Source of the DNA: Solirubrobacter soli DSM 22325
Lineage (GTDB): Bacteria > Actinomycetota > Thermoleophilia > Solirubrobacterales > Solirubrobacteraceae
DNA: 64,000 bases
NCBI RefSeq assembly: GCF_000423665.1
Contig: NZ_KE384069.1
Location: forward strand, 186,001 to 250,000
Reading direction: 5' to 3'
Of the stretch, positions 52,009 to 63,293 are shown piece after piece. Below the pieces are notes generated by a model. It was given only the letters and a program-made list of their open reading frames with translations, made no database searches and was not told the origin of the DNA. Each line of letters starts with the position of its first letter. Position 1 is the first letter of the stretch. A program made the translations under genes and the position numbers.

Positions 52009-52679
52009 CCGTCCGGACCCTCATCGTCGACGACGACGCCCGCGTCGCCGACATCCATAAGAGCTACACGGAGCAGGTGGAGGGGTTCGTCGTCACCGGC
52101 GTCGCCAACCGCGGGACCGAGGCACTCAGGCGCGTCCTTGAGGACCAGCCCGACCTCGTGCTGCTCGACATCTACCTCCCGGACCTGAGCGGCCTCGAGG
52201 TCTGCCGAAGGCTCAGAGCCGCCAACAACCTCGTGGACGTGATCGCGGTCACCGCCGCCCGCGACGTCGACACGGTCAGGGGCGCGGTCGGCCTCGGCGT
52301 CGCCCAGTACCTCGTCAAGCCGTTCACGTTCGCGACCTTCCGCGACAAGCTCGAGCGCTACGCGGCCTACCGCGCGCTCACGCAGCGCAGCGGCGACGCC
52401 GAGCAGCAGGAGATCGACGCGATGCTCTCAGAGCTCCGCACCCCCGGTGCCACGCCGCTTCCCAAGGGCCTGAGCAAGGAGACGCTGGACCTGGTGGCGC
52501 GGGCGCTGAAGGAGGGAGAGACGCAGAGCGCCGTCGAGGTCGCCGATCGCGCCGGCCTGAGCCGCGTCACCGCCCGCCGCTACCTCGAGCACCTGGTCTC
52601 GAGCGACCAGGCCGAGCTCGAGCTCCGCTACGGCGGCAGCGGGCGGCCGGAGCACCGGTACCGCTGGGTCGCCCGATAG
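52005..52679 (+). CDS. CitB/DcuR-type response regulator
   Basis: The 224-residue protein has a receiver domain (D10/D11, phospho-acceptor D55 in LVLLDIYLPDLSG, lysine in YLVKPFTFATF). A C-terminal helix-turn-helix of the CitB type follows (TQSAVEVADRAGLSRVTARR, then YLEHLV). It overlaps the kinase stop (ATGA) and is its cognate partner. The probable target is the transporter promoter, where the TGGTCG repeats lie. Confidence 0.93.
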   Translation: MTVRTLIVDDDARVADIHKSYTEQVEGFVVTGVANRGTEALRRVLEDQPDLVLLDIYLPDLSGLEVCRRLRAANNLVDVIAVTAARDVDTVRGAVGLGVAQYLVKPFTFATFRDKLERYAAYRALTQRSGDAEQQEIDAMLSELRTPGATPLPKGLSKETLDLVARALKEGETQSAVEVADRAGLSRVTARRYLEHLVSSDQAELELRYGGSGRPEHRYRWVAR

Positions 52680-52690
52680 CCTCAATCGTC

Positions 52691-53656
52691 GTGCCCTTCC
52701 ATCCCGCGTACCTGATCCACGGCGACGACCACGGCCGCATCGCGGAGCGCCGCGCGAGCCTGCGCGCCAAGGCCGAGTCCGAAGCCGGAACGGCCGGGGT
52801 GGAGGTCTACGAGGGCGATCAGTGCACGCCCGACGCCATCGCTGGCGCGCTGAGCGCGATGACGTTCGCGATGGGCCGCCGGTTCGTGATCGCCGACGGC
52901 GTCGAGCGCTGGAAGGAGTCCGAGGTCGAGCCGGTCGCGAGCGCCCTCAAGAGCGCCGACCCCGAGACGCTGACCGTGGCGTTCTTCGCCCGCGAGGAGG
53001 GCCGGTACAAGGCGCCCAACAAGCTCCACGACGCGGTGACGAAGGCGGGCGGCAAGGTCGCGGCCGAGATGAACGTCAAGGGCAAGGAGCTGCCGGCGTG
53101 GGTGATCGACCACGCCAAGACCGAGGGCCTCAAGCTCGACCGCAACGCCGCCCGCGCGCTGATCGCCCAGGTGGGTGACCGCCAGCAGCGCCTCACCCGC
53201 GAGCTGGAGAAGCTCGCGCTCGAGCACGGCAAGGGCGCGTCGATCACCGCCGACGACATCGAGGAGTCGTGCGCGACGTCCGCCGAGCGCAAGGTGTGGA
53301 CACTGGCCGACGCGCTGGTCGACGGCGACCGCAAGACCGCGCTCGCGACGCTGCTCGAATTGCGCCAACAAGGCGAGCGCATCACCGGCCTCACCTACCG
53401 GATGGCCGGCAAGCTGCGCGAGGCCGCGATGGTCGCCGATGCTCTGGCCGCCGGTCAATCGAAGGCCCAGGCCAAGAAACTGCTCAAGGGCGCGCCGTGG
53501 GCGGCCGATCGGACGATCGCGGCGATCGAGAAACGTGACGCGGAGGCACTCAGGCGCGCGGTGGCGGCGATCGCCGACCTCGAGGTCGAGACCCGCGGCG
53601 GCGAGCTCAGCGAGGACACCGAGGCGGTTCGGGCGGTACTGATAGCGACCCGTTAG
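52691..53656 (+). CDS. holA: DNA polymerase III subunit delta
   Basis: The delta subunit opens the sliding clamp in the clamp loader. The 321-residue protein has the HolA layout: YLIHGDDHGRI near the N-terminus, a mid-domain TVAFFAREEGRYKAPNKLHD and the C-terminal collar (YRMAGKLREAAMVADALAAG). The start is GTG, 11 bp after the response regulator stop. In related genomes holA follows comEC directly; here the nuclease and the dicarboxylate locus are inserted between them. Confidence 0.92.
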   Translation: MPFHPAYLIHGDDHGRIAERRASLRAKAESEAGTAGVEVYEGDQCTPDAIAGALSAMTFAMGRRFVIADGVERWKESEVEPVASALKSADPETLTVAFFAREEGRYKAPNKLHDAVTKAGGKVAAEMNVKGKELPAWVIDHAKTEGLKLDRNAARALIAQVGDRQQRLTRELEKLALEHGKGASITADDIEESCATSAERKVWTLADALVDGDRKTALATLLELRQQGERITGLTYRMAGKLREAAMVADALAAGQSKAQAKKLLKGAPWAADRTIAAIEKRDAEALRRAVAAIADLEVETRGGELSEDTEAVRAVLIATR

Positions 53657-53683
53657 CGGCGGTTTTGAGAGGATCCCGCCTCC

Positions 53684-55612
53684 ATGTCGCTCGAGAACCC
53701 CGATCCTCCGCTCGTCTCGCCGTTCCCGCCGATCGCGGACTACGGCTTCCTGTCGGACTGCGAGACGTGCGCGCTCGTCGCTCCGAGCGGCGCCATCGAA
53801 TGGATGTGCCTGCCGCGTTATGACGGCCCGAGCGTGTTCGGCGCGCTCCTGGACCGCGACGCAGGCACGTTCAGGCTCGGCCCCGCGGACACGATGGTCC
53901 CCGCCGCCCGCCGCTACCTGCCCGGCACGATGATCCTCGAGACCTCGTGGGGCACCGACCGCGGGTGGGTGATCGTCCGCGACGTCCTGCTCGTCGGCCC
54001 CTGGCACGACACCGAGGAGCGTTCGACGACCCACCGCCGCGCGCCCACGGACTACGACGCCGACCACGTCCTCCTGCGCACCGTGCGCTGCGTCAACGGC
54101 AGCGTCGAGGTCCAGCTCGAGTGCGACCCGATCTTCGACTACGGCCGCCGCTACGCGCACTGGGAGTACGTCGGCGACGGCTACGGCGAGGCGGTCGCGA
54201 CGGCGGACGGCTGGCCGACCAAGCTGACGCTGACGACCGACCTGCGCGTGGGCTTCGAGGGCTCCCGTGTGCGCGCGCTGACGACGCTGCACGACGGCGA
54301 CACGGCGTTCGTCGCGCTCGCCTTCTCCGAGCATCCCGGCCCGAAGACCTACGAGCAGGCCTACGACCGCCTGGTCAGGACCGCCGACTACTGGCACCAG
54401 TGGCTCGCCCACGGCACGTTCCCGGACCACCCGTGGCGCCAGTACCTGCAGCGCTCCGCGCTCACGCTGAAGGGCCTGACCTACTCGCCGACCGGCGCCA
54501 TGATCGCGGCCGCCACGACCTCGCTGCCGGAGACCCCGGGCGGCGAGCGCAACTGGGACTACCGGTACTCCTGGGTCCGCGACTCGACCTTCATGCTCTG
54601 GGGCCTGCACTCGCTCGGCTTCGAGTGGGAGGCCAATGACTACTTCTACTTCATGCAGGAGGTCGCGCAGTCCGACGACCTCCAGGTGATGTACGGCATC
54701 CAGGGTGAGCGGGAGCTGATCGAGGACACGCTCGACCACCTCTCCGGCTACGACAACGCCCGCCCCGTCCGCATCGGCAACGGCGCCTACAACCAGCGCC
54801 AGCACGACGTGTGGGGCACGATGCTGGACTCGATCTTCCTGCACGCCAAGTCCCGCGACCACCTGCCGGAGCGCCGCTGGCCGCTGATCGAGCGCCTGGT
54901 CGAGGCCGCGATCGAGAACTGGAAGCTGCCCGACCGCGGCATCTGGGAGGTCCGGGGCGAGGACAAGCACTTCGTGTCCTCGAAGGTCATGTGCTGGGTC
55001 GCCTGCGACCGCGGCGCCCGCCTGGCGCGGCTCCGCGAGGCGCGCGAGCACGCCGAGCGCTGGCAGGCGCACGCGGACGAGATCAAGGCCGACATCATCG
55101 AGCACGGCTGCAAGAACGGCGTCTTCACCCAGCACTACGAGACCGAGTCGCTGGACGCGAGCGCGCTGCTGATCCCGCTCACCCGGTTCCTTCCCGCCAA
55201 CGACGAGCGCGTCCGCAAGACGGTGCTCGCGATCGCCGACAACCTGACGGTCGACGGGCTGGTGCTGCGCTACAAGGTCGAGGAGACCGACGACGGCCTC
55301 CAGGGCGAGGAGGGGACGTTCACGATCTGTTCGTTCTGGCTCGTCAGCGCACTGAGCGAGATCGGCGAGCACTCACTCGCCCGCGACCTCTGCCAGAAGC
55401 TGCTCGGCTACGCCTCGTCGCTGCACCTGTACGCCGAGGAGATCGACCCGCGCAGCGGCCGCCACCTCGGCAACTTCCCGCAGGCGTTCACGCACCTGGC
55501 GCTGATCAACGCCGTGATGCACGTGATCCGCGCCGACGAGAAGATCGCCAAGGGCATTCAGCCGCTCTCGGCGCAGGACCCCACCACCGACATTCTTCCC
55601 GACCCGATCTAG
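53684..55612 (+). CDS. Glycoside hydrolase family 15 protein (glucoamylase/trehalase-like)
   Basis: The 642-residue cytoplasmic protein (no signal peptide) has the GH15 N-terminal beta domain (IADYGFLSDCETCALVAPSG, IEWMCLPRYDGPSVFGALLD). The (alpha/alpha)6 barrel has GGERNWDYRYSWVRDSTFML, DRGIWEVRGEDKHFVSSKVM (catalytic acid region), GEEGTFTICSFWLVSALSEI and GNFPQAFTHLALINAV. Actinobacterial proteins of this type include trehalases and glucan hydrolases; the substrate is not certain. It starts 27 bp after holA. Confidence 0.93.
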   Translation: MSLENPDPPLVSPFPPIADYGFLSDCETCALVAPSGAIEWMCLPRYDGPSVFGALLDRDAGTFRLGPADTMVPAARRYLPGTMILETSWGTDRGWVIVRDVLLVGPWHDTEERSTTHRRAPTDYDADHVLLRTVRCVNGSVEVQLECDPIFDYGRRYAHWEYVGDGYGEAVATADGWPTKLTLTTDLRVGFEGSRVRALTTLHDGDTAFVALAFSEHPGPKTYEQAYDRLVRTADYWHQWLAHGTFPDHPWRQYLQRSALTLKGLTYSPTGAMIAAATTSLPETPGGERNWDYRYSWVRDSTFMLWGLHSLGFEWEANDYFYFMQEVAQSDDLQVMYGIQGERELIEDTLDHLSGYDNARPVRIGNGAYNQRQHDVWGTMLDSIFLHAKSRDHLPERRWPLIERLVEAAIENWKLPDRGIWEVRGEDKHFVSSKVMCWVACDRGARLARLREAREHAERWQAHADEIKADIIEHGCKNGVFTQHYETESLDASALLIPLTRFLPANDERVRKTVLAIADNLTVDGLVLRYKVEETDDGLQGEEGTFTICSFWLVSALSEIGEHSLARDLCQKLLGYASSLHLYAEEIDPRSGRHLGNFPQAFTHLALINAVMHVIRADEKIAKGIQPLSAQDPTTDILPDPI

Positions 55613-55621
55613 GCAACAAAA

Positions 55622-55649
55622 AAGGCCGGCGTCGCGAGACGCCGGCCTT
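55622..55649. terminator. Intrinsic terminator shared by rpsT and the GH15 gene
   Basis: A perfect 12-bp stem (AAGGCCGGCGTC with GACGCCGGCCTT) with loop GCGA is flanked on the minus-strand exit by TTTTTTGTTG, making it a classic terminator for rpsT. It also lies 9 bp past the GH15 stop on the other strand. Confidence 0.9.
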
Positions 55650-55663
55650 GGAAGTGGGGCTTG

Positions 55664-55933
55664 CTAAGCGACCGGGACGCCGCGGCGGATGCGCTCCGCG
55701 CGGGACTTCTTGCGCGCGCCGGTGTTGGCGTGCAGGGCGCCGCGCTTGACGGCCTTGTCGATCAGCGACACGAGCTTGCGGTGTTCGGACGTGATCTGCT
55801 CGTCATCGCCTGCGGTCACGGCGGTCTCGAGGCGCCGGAAGTACGTCTTGATCTGCGACGTGTAGTGGCGGTTCTCGAAGCGCTCGCGCTGCGAGCGGTT
55901 GTTCCGCTTGATCTGTGACTTGATGTTGGCCAT
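55664..55933 (-). CDS. rpsT: 30S ribosomal protein S20
   Basis: The 89-residue protein begins MANIKSQIKRNNRSQRERF and ends with GARKKSRAERIRR, the S20 pattern of a three-helix bundle that binds 16S rRNA. The ATG at 55933 is chosen by this N-terminus; the very long open frame that continues upstream is antisense to murJ and lepA and is spurious. It is divergent from murJ, 51 bp apart. Confidence 0.97.
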   Translation of the reverse strand: MANIKSQIKRNNRSQRERFENRHYTSQIKTYFRRLETAVTAGDDEQITSEHRKLVSLIDKAVKRGALHANTGARKKSRAERIRRGVPVA

Positions 55934-55969
55934 GGTGAAGAGATCGCGGTCAGTCCGCGACGGCGGCGT

Positions 55970-55975
55970 ACTATA
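55970..55975 (-). promoter_or_regulatory. Probable -10 box of the rpsT promoter
   Basis: TATAGT on the minus strand, 36 bp before the rpsT start codon, is the best -10 match in this GC-rich gap. A -35 box is not clear. Confidence 0.4.
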
Positions 55976-55984
55976 GCGCGCCGT

Positions 55985-57583
55985 TTGGCCACACAGGACG
56001 CCGCACCTCGCCGCCGCACGGCGGTCAACACCCTGATCTTCTCGCTCGGAACGGGCCTGTCGCGCGTGGCCGGTCTGATCCGCGAGGTGGTCGCCGCATC
56101 GTATTTCGGTACGAGCGGCGCCGCGTCCGCGTTCACGCTGGCGTTCCAGATCCCGAACCTGATCCGCGCGCTGGTCGCCGATGCCGCGCTCTCGAGCGCG
56201 TTCGTGCCCGTCTTCAGCGAGCTGCTGGAACAGAAGAAGAAGCGCGAGGCCTACCTGCTGGCGTCGGCGCTGGCCGGGCTGCTGCTCGTCGTTTTGACGA
56301 TCATCACGCTCGTCTTCATCCTGCTCGCGCCGGCGATCATCCCGCTGTTCACGGGTGACGAGTTCACGCCGGCGCTCGACGACCTCGCGGTGGGCCTGAG
56401 CCAGGTCCTGTTCCCGATCGTGATCCTGCTCGGCCTCACCGGCCTGGCGGTCGGGGTGCTCAACGTCCACGACCACTTCACGATCCCCGCGATCGCCCCG
56501 CTGGTCTGGAACATCGTGATCATCGCGGGGCTCGTCGGGCTCGCGCCGCTGTTCGAGGGCGACGACAAGCTCTACGCCTACGCGATCGGGGTCGTGGCGG
56601 GCACGCTGGTGCAGCTGCTGATGATGCTTCCGGCGCTGCGCCGGATCGGGTTCCCGGTCTTCCGCATCAGGCTGCCCAAGCGCGGCGACGAGCGGGTCAA
56701 GCGGGTCCTGATCCTGATGATCCCGGTCTCGGTCGGCCTTGGGCTGATCAACATCGACCTGCTGATCAACAGCACGATCGGGTTCATGGTCTCCGAGGCC
56801 GTCCCGCGGGCGATCGAGACGGCGTTCCGGATCTACATGCTCCCGCAGGGCATGTTCAGCGTCGCGGTCGCGACCGTGCTCTTCCCGCAGCTCGCCCGGC
56901 TGGCCACGCGCAAGGACTACCGCGGGATGCAGGCGACGATCGGCGTGGGGCTGCGCCAGATCGCGCTGCTGCTCATCCCGTCCGCCGCGGCGATGCTCGT
57001 GCTCGCGGAGCCGATGGTCCGGCTCGTCTTCCAGCGCGGCGAGTTCGACGCCGAGTCGACCAAGCTGACCGCCGAGGCGCTGTTCTGGTTCAGCTTCAGC
57101 CTCCCGTTCAGCGGCTTCCTGCTGATGCTCACGCGGTCGTTCTTCAGCCTGCAGCGCCCGTGGGTCCCGACCACGCTGGCGTTGGGCTCGCTCGTGGTCA
57201 ACGCGATCGTCTCGTTCGCCCTGCACGGGCCGTTCGGGATCGCGGGCATCGTGCTCGGCACCGTCGTCTCCAACGCCGTGCTGGTGATCGCCGAGTGGTG
57301 GTACCTGCGCAAGGCGCTGGACGGCTTCGAGACGGCGCGCACGCTGCGGGCGATCGCCCAGATGCTCCTCGCCGCGGCGCTGTTGGGCGGCGTCACTTAC
57401 GGCGTGTGGTGGGCGATCGACAGCGCCCTCGGGCGCTCGCTCGGAGCGCAGATCCTGAGCGTCGGGACGGCGCTGGCGGCCGGAGCGGCGGTCTACGCGG
57501 CGGCGGTCCTGGGGATGCGGATTCCCGAGGCGAAGCAGATCCTTGACCTTTTCGCTGGAAGACTCAAGCGAGCGAAGCGGTGA
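55985..57583 (+). CDS. murJ: Lipid II flippase MurJ (MviN)
   Basis: MurJ moves the peptidoglycan precursor lipid II across the membrane. The 532-residue protein has about fourteen hydrophobic helices and typical early motifs: TLIFSLGTGLSRVAGLIREV, FQIPNLIRALVADAALSSAF and VPVFSELLE. The TTG start at 55985 gives MATQDAAPRRRTAVNTL; no better start exists in the 51-bp gap. It lacks the long cytoplasmic pseudokinase extension of mycobacterial MviN. Confidence 0.93.
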   Translation: MATQDAAPRRRTAVNTLIFSLGTGLSRVAGLIREVVAASYFGTSGAASAFTLAFQIPNLIRALVADAALSSAFVPVFSELLEQKKKREAYLLASALAGLLLVVLTIITLVFILLAPAIIPLFTGDEFTPALDDLAVGLSQVLFPIVILLGLTGLAVGVLNVHDHFTIPAIAPLVWNIVIIAGLVGLAPLFEGDDKLYAYAIGVVAGTLVQLLMMLPALRRIGFPVFRIRLPKRGDERVKRVLILMIPVSVGLGLINIDLLINSTIGFMVSEAVPRAIETAFRIYMLPQGMFSVAVATVLFPQLARLATRKDYRGMQATIGVGLRQIALLLIPSAAAMLVLAEPMVRLVFQRGEFDAESTKLTAEALFWFSFSLPFSGFLLMLTRSFFSLQRPWVPTTLALGSLVVNAIVSFALHGPFGIAGIVLGTVVSNAVLVIAEWWYLRKALDGFETARTLRAIAQMLLAAALLGGVTYGVWWAIDSALGRSLGAQILSVGTALAAGAAVYAAAVLGMRIPEAKQILDLFAGRLKRAKR

Positions 57584-57637
57584 TGAGTTCGCGAGCTTTG
57601 CTCCGCGACGAGGCAGGGCTCGTAACCTAAGAGTGCT

Positions 57638-59435
<1,798 letters not shown>

Positions 59436-59446
<11 letters not shown>

Positions 59447-59834
59447 GTACCTGGTCGGCCGCGAGAAGATCCGGGAGTACGCGAACGCGATCGGCGAGTT
59501 CGCGCCGATCTGCCACGACGTCGAGGCCGCGCGGGCCGCGGGGTACGCCGACGTCGTCGCGCCCCCGATGTTCGCCGCGGTCTACAAGTGGCGGGCGATG
59601 GGGCCGGCGGTGCTCGACCCGGAGGTCGGCATCGACTTCACGCGGTTGGTGCATGGCGCCCAGGAGTTCACCTGGGGCGAGCCCGTGGTCGCCGGCGACG
59701 AGATCACGACCGAGGCCGCGTTCGTCTCCGAGGCCAAGCGCGCCGACATCACCGTCTACACGTTCAGCTCGCGCTCGACCAACCAGCGCGGCGAACTCGT
59801 CTGCGAGGGGACATGGACGAACTTCGTGAGGTGA
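59436..59834 (+). CDS. HadA-like FAS1-type dehydratase domain protein
   Basis: The 132-residue single hot-dog protein starts MIDRYLVGREKIREYANAIG and includes GYADVVAPPMFAAVYKW and HGAQEFTWGEPVVAGDEITT. This is the pattern of the non-catalytic-half hydratase HadA/HadC of mycobacterial fatty-acid synthase II. It lacks the hydratase-2 D/H motif, which is on the next gene. The two probably form a heterodimeric (3R)-hydroxyacyl dehydratase. It overlaps lepA by 11 bp. Confidence 0.85.
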
Positions 59835-60172
59835 CCGTCACACCCGACCGGTACGTCACGTACCGCTACGCGGGCGCTTCGGGCGACTTCAATCCGATCC
59901 ATCTCGACGACGAGTTCGCGCGCTCGGTCGAGCTGCCGGGCAAGATCCTCCACGGGCTGTGGACGATGGCGCAGGTCGCCCGCGTCCACGGCGAGGCGGC
60001 GGGCGATCCGCTGGCGCTGAAGTCGCTCTCCGTACAGTTCCGCGGTCTCGGCGTGCCGGAGAAGGACATCACGATCACGTCCAAACCGCGCGGTGACGGG
60101 GAATTCGACACCGAAGCGGTTCAGGACGGCAACAAGCTCGTCCGCCGCGGTCGGGCAGTTCTTAAACTCTGA
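59813..60172 (+). CDS. HadB-like MaoC-family dehydratase
   Basis: The protein (119 residues from ATG 59813; GTG 59831 is an equally possible start giving a GTGA overlap) carries the hydratase-2 motif YAGASGDFNPIHLDDEFA with the catalytic aspartate and histidine. KILHGLWTMAQVARV follows. Together with the upstream HadA-like protein it fits the (R)-hydroxyacyl-ACP or -CoA dehydratase heterodimer. hrcA starts 3 bp after the stop. Confidence 0.87.
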   Translation: MDELREVTVTPDRYVTYRYAGASGDFNPIHLDDEFARSVELPGKILHGLWTMAQVARVHGEAAGDPLALKSLSVQFRGLGVPEKDITITSKPRGDGEFDTEAVQDGNKLVRRGRAVLKL

Positions 60173-60175
60173 GTC

Positions 60176-61180
60176 GTGCTGACACCGCGACAGGCCCTTC
60201 TGCTCGGAAAGGTCGTCGACGGTTTCGCCCAGACCGGTCAGCCGGTCGGCTCGAAGACGCTCGCGGCCGACCCTGAGGTCACCGCGGGGCCGTCGACGAT
60301 CCGCAACGAGCTCGCCGTGCTCGAGGAGCGCGGGCTGCTCGCGCACCCGCACACGTCGGCGGGGCGGGTGCCGACGGACGCCGGCTACCGCTACTACGTC
60401 GACCGCCTGCTGCCGGAGCCGCGCTCGGGGGAGCTCCGGCTCTCGCTGGTGCGCCGCGAGGTCGACGAAGCGATGCGGGTGACCACCGAGACGCTCTCCC
60501 AGGTCACGAACCTGCTGGCGATCGTCTCGGCGCCGCCGATCGGGACGACGACGATCCGCCACATCGAGGTCCTGCTGCTCCAGCCGCAGGTGCTGATGGT
60601 GGTCGTCATCACGTCCACCGGCGGCGTCTCCAAGAAAGTCTTTACGTTCGATTCACCGCTGGACAGCGGTTTGACCGATTGGGCGGGCTCGTATCTGAAC
60701 GAGCGGCTCGTGGGTATGGGGCTGGGCGCCCGGATGCTGCACTCAAAGCTCGCGGACCCGTCGCTGGGTGCGCGGGAACGGTCGTTCATCGAAGACCTGG
60801 CGCCCGTCTTCACCGAGCTGGTGGAGACCGCCGAGGACACGCTCTACGTCGACGGCGCGCACCGGCTGGTGTCGGAGTACCGGATCCAGGACCTCTCGCA
60901 GCTCAACGCGCTGATGGAGATGCTCGAGCGGCGGGTGTCGATGCTCGGCGTGCTCTCCGCCGCGCTCGACTCCCGCAGCTCCTACGTGCGCATCGGGGTC
61001 GAGAACCCGCAGCCGGCCCTGCAATCGTTGTCGCTGGTGGCCGCCAACTACGGCTTGCCGCAGCGCAATCTTGGAACCGTGTCGGTGATCGGGCCGACGC
61101 GGATGGACTATGCACGCGCGATCCGGTCGGTCCGTGAGGCCGCGTTCGAGCTGTCGCGCTTTATCGAGGAGCTCTACTAG
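60176..61180 (+). CDS. hrcA: Heat-inducible transcription repressor HrcA
   Basis: HrcA represses chaperone genes by binding CIRCE elements. The 334-residue protein has an N-terminal winged helix (LTPRQALLLGKVVDGFAQTG, GPSTIRNELAVLEERGLLAH, PHTSAGRVPTDAGYRYYVD). The GAF-like central domain ends in GPTRMDYARAIRSVREAAFE. The start is GTG. No CIRCE inverted repeat is seen here, so its targets (groE) are elsewhere. It overlaps dnaJ by 1 bp (TAGTG). Confidence 0.96.
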   Translation: MLTPRQALLLGKVVDGFAQTGQPVGSKTLAADPEVTAGPSTIRNELAVLEERGLLAHPHTSAGRVPTDAGYRYYVDRLLPEPRSGELRLSLVRREVDEAMRVTTETLSQVTNLLAIVSAPPIGTTTIRHIEVLLLQPQVLMVVVITSTGGVSKKVFTFDSPLDSGLTDWAGSYLNERLVGMGLGARMLHSKLADPSLGARERSFIEDLAPVFTELVETAEDTLYVDGAHRLVSEYRIQDLSQLNALMEMLERRVSMLGVLSAALDSRSSYVRIGVENPQPALQSLSLVAANYGLPQRNLGTVSVIGPTRMDYARAIRSVREAAFELSRFIEELY

Positions 61181-62313
61181 TGCCGCGGGATTACTACGAG
61201 GTATTGGGCGTCCCGCGGGATGCCGACGAGGCGACGATCAAGAAGTCGTTCCGGCGCCTGGCGCGGGAGCTGCACCCGGACGTCAACGCGCACGATCCCG
61301 ACGCCGAGGACAAGTTCAAGGAGGCCGCCGAGGCCTACGAGGTGTTGTCGGACGCCCAGCGGCGCCAGACCTACGACGCCTACGGGCACGACGGGTTGAA
61401 GTCCGGCGGGTTCTCGCCCAACTTCGAGGGCTTCGGGTCGATCTCGGATCTGTTCAGCGCCTTCTTCGGCGCCGGCGGCGGGTTCGACACCGCGTTCGGC
61501 GGCTCGCGGGGGCGCGGCGGCGCGGTGCAGGGCGGGGACGTCGCGCTGGCCGTGGCGATCTCGCTGGGTGAGGCCGCCCGCGGCACCTCGGTCGAGGTCA
61601 CCTACGACGCGACCACGCTCTGCGAGACCTGCCACGGCAACGGCGCCGAGCCGGGCACCCCGATCGTCACCTGCGACAAGTGCCGCGGCGCCGGCCAGAT
61701 CCAGGCCGTCCAGCGCACCCGCTTCGGCCAGATGGTCCGCACCGCGCTGTGCGACAAGTGCGGTGGCGACGGCCGGATCGCCGAGACGCCCTGCCACACG
61801 TGCGACGGCCGCGGGATGGTCGCGACCCAGCGCCACGTCAAGGTCGACGTGCCGGCGGGGATCGAGGACGGCCAGCGCCTGCGGGTCACCGGCCGCGGCC
61901 ACGCGGGCGAGCGCGGCGGCCCTGCGGGCGATCTCTACGTCGTCGTGCGGGTCAAGGAGGACGAGCGCTTCATCCGCGACCGCGAGGACCTCGTCACCGT
62001 CGTCGACGTCGCCGCACCGTTGGCGGCTCTGGGAACCAAGATCGACGTCCCGACCTTGGACGGCGACGTGCCGCTCGACATCCCCGCCGGCACCCAGCCC
62101 GGCGAGACGATCGTGATGAACGGCCGCGGCATGCCGCCGCTGGGACGCGGCCGCACGGGCGACCTGCGCGTCGTCATCAACGTCGTCATCCCGCGTCGGC
62201 TCACCCGCAAGCAGAAGGACCTCCTGCAGCAGTTCAACGAGTCCCTGACGATGGACAACCTGCGCGAGGACGAGGGCATGATCGCCAAGCTCAAGCGGGC
62301 GCTGGCAGGTTGA
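61180..62313 (+). CDS. dnaJ: Chaperone DnaJ
   Basis: DnaJ is the co-chaperone of DnaK. The 377-residue type I protein has the J domain (MPRDYYEVLGVPRDADEAT, HPD in ELHPDVNAHDPDAEDKF), a Gly/Phe-rich segment and four zinc-binding repeats (CETCHGNG, CDKCRGAG, CDKCGGDG, CHTCDGRG). A C-terminal substrate domain follows. The GTG start overlaps the hrcA stop. dnaK and grpE are not adjacent, so this is the hrcA-dnaJ type of locus. Confidence 0.96.
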   Translation: MPRDYYEVLGVPRDADEATIKKSFRRLARELHPDVNAHDPDAEDKFKEAAEAYEVLSDAQRRQTYDAYGHDGLKSGGFSPNFEGFGSISDLFSAFFGAGGGFDTAFGGSRGRGGAVQGGDVALAVAISLGEAARGTSVEVTYDATTLCETCHGNGAEPGTPIVTCDKCRGAGQIQAVQRTRFGQMVRTALCDKCGGDGRIAETPCHTCDGRGMVATQRHVKVDVPAGIEDGQRLRVTGRGHAGERGGPAGDLYVVVRVKEDERFIRDREDLVTVVDVAAPLAALGTKIDVPTLDGDVPLDIPAGTQPGETIVMNGRGMPPLGRGRTGDLRVVINVVIPRRLTRKQKDLLQQFNESLTMDNLREDEGMIAKLKRALAG

Positions 62314-63293
62314 ACCGCCTCGGCATCCGGGTCCGCGCGGAGGATGCCGAGCTCGCCTTCGCGCGGCTCGAGCCCGTGCTCGCCGGCGGGGCGGAGGAGG
62401 TCGAGCTCGACGACCTCGTCGAGTTCGCGGTCTACGGCGACACGCTGCCGACCGACGAGGCCCTGCGCGCGCTGGCCGGCGACACCCTCGTCGACGTGGT
62501 CCGCTCCGAGGTGTCATCAGGCTGGGCCTCGGCCTGGCAATCGCATCTGACCCCGGTGGTCGCCGGCGGCTTCACCGTCCGCCCACCCTGGCTGGACGGC
62601 GCGCTCGACGACCTCGTGATCGACCCGGGCCCGTCCTTCGGCGCCGCGTCGCACCCGACCACCCGCCTCTGCCTCGAGTTGCTGCGCGAGTCACCGCCCT
62701 CCGCTGTGGCCGACTGGGGCTGTGGGAGCGGCGTCCTCGCGATCGCGGCCGCCCGCCTGGGCTTCGCGCCGGTGTGCGCCGTCGAGCTCGACCCGGCCGC
62801 CGCCCACACCGCCCGCCGCAACGCGGCCCGCAACGCCGTCGACGTCGACGTGACCGCCGCCGACGTGACGACGTCGCCCCCGTGGGCGCCGACGATCACC
62901 GCCAACCTGACACTCCCACTCCTCGTCGCCACCGCCGCGTCACTGCGCGCCACCGCCTCTCCGCCCGCGGTCCCCGGCGCCGCCGCGCCGCGCGTCGCCG
63001 CGCCGCCCGCGGCCCCCGGCGCCTCCGCGTCGTCCGCGGCCCCCGGCGCCTCCGCGCCGCCCGCCGCCGCGCCGCCCGCGGCCCCCGGCGCCTCCGCGTC
63101 GCCCGTCGCCGCGGCGTCGCCCGCCGCCGCGTCGCCCACCGCGGCCGTGTCGCCCGGCCCCACGCGCCTCATCGCGTCCGGCTTCCTCGCCACGGCCGCC
63201 GACGAGGTCGTCGCCGCGTGGGGCCCGCTCGGCTTCACCGAGCGCGACCGGCGCACGCTCGACGGCTGGGCCGCCCTGGTGCTCGAGCGATGA
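62310..63293 (+). CDS. PrmA-like methyltransferase paralogue with Ala/Pro-rich insert
   Basis: The TTG start overlaps the dnaJ stop. The 327-residue protein has the PrmA N-terminal region, DPGPSFGAASHPTTRL, the SAM motif DWGCGSGVLAIAAARL, an acidic ELDPAA and ANLTLPLLVA. In the canonical PrmA loop, FGTGxHPTT, the TG pair is replaced here by AA. About 70 residues (214-284) of low-complexity Ala/Pro/Ser repeats (AAPGASAPPAA) interrupt the methyltransferase fold. It may be a diverged or inactive paralogue of the complete-looking PrmA next to it. Confidence 0.8.
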   Translation: MNRLGIRVRAEDAELAFARLEPVLAGGAEEVELDDLVEFAVYGDTLPTDEALRALAGDTLVDVVRSEVSSGWASAWQSHLTPVVAGGFTVRPPWLDGALDDLVIDPGPSFGAASHPTTRLCLELLRESPPSAVADWGCGSGVLAIAAARLGFAPVCAVELDPAAAHTARRNAARNAVDVDVTAADVTTSPPWAPTITANLTLPLLVATAASLRATASPPAVPGAAAPRVAAPPAAPGASASSAAPGASAPPAAAPPAAPGASASPVAAASPAAASPTAAVSPGPTRLIASGFLATAADEVVAAWGPLGFTERDRRTLDGWAALVLER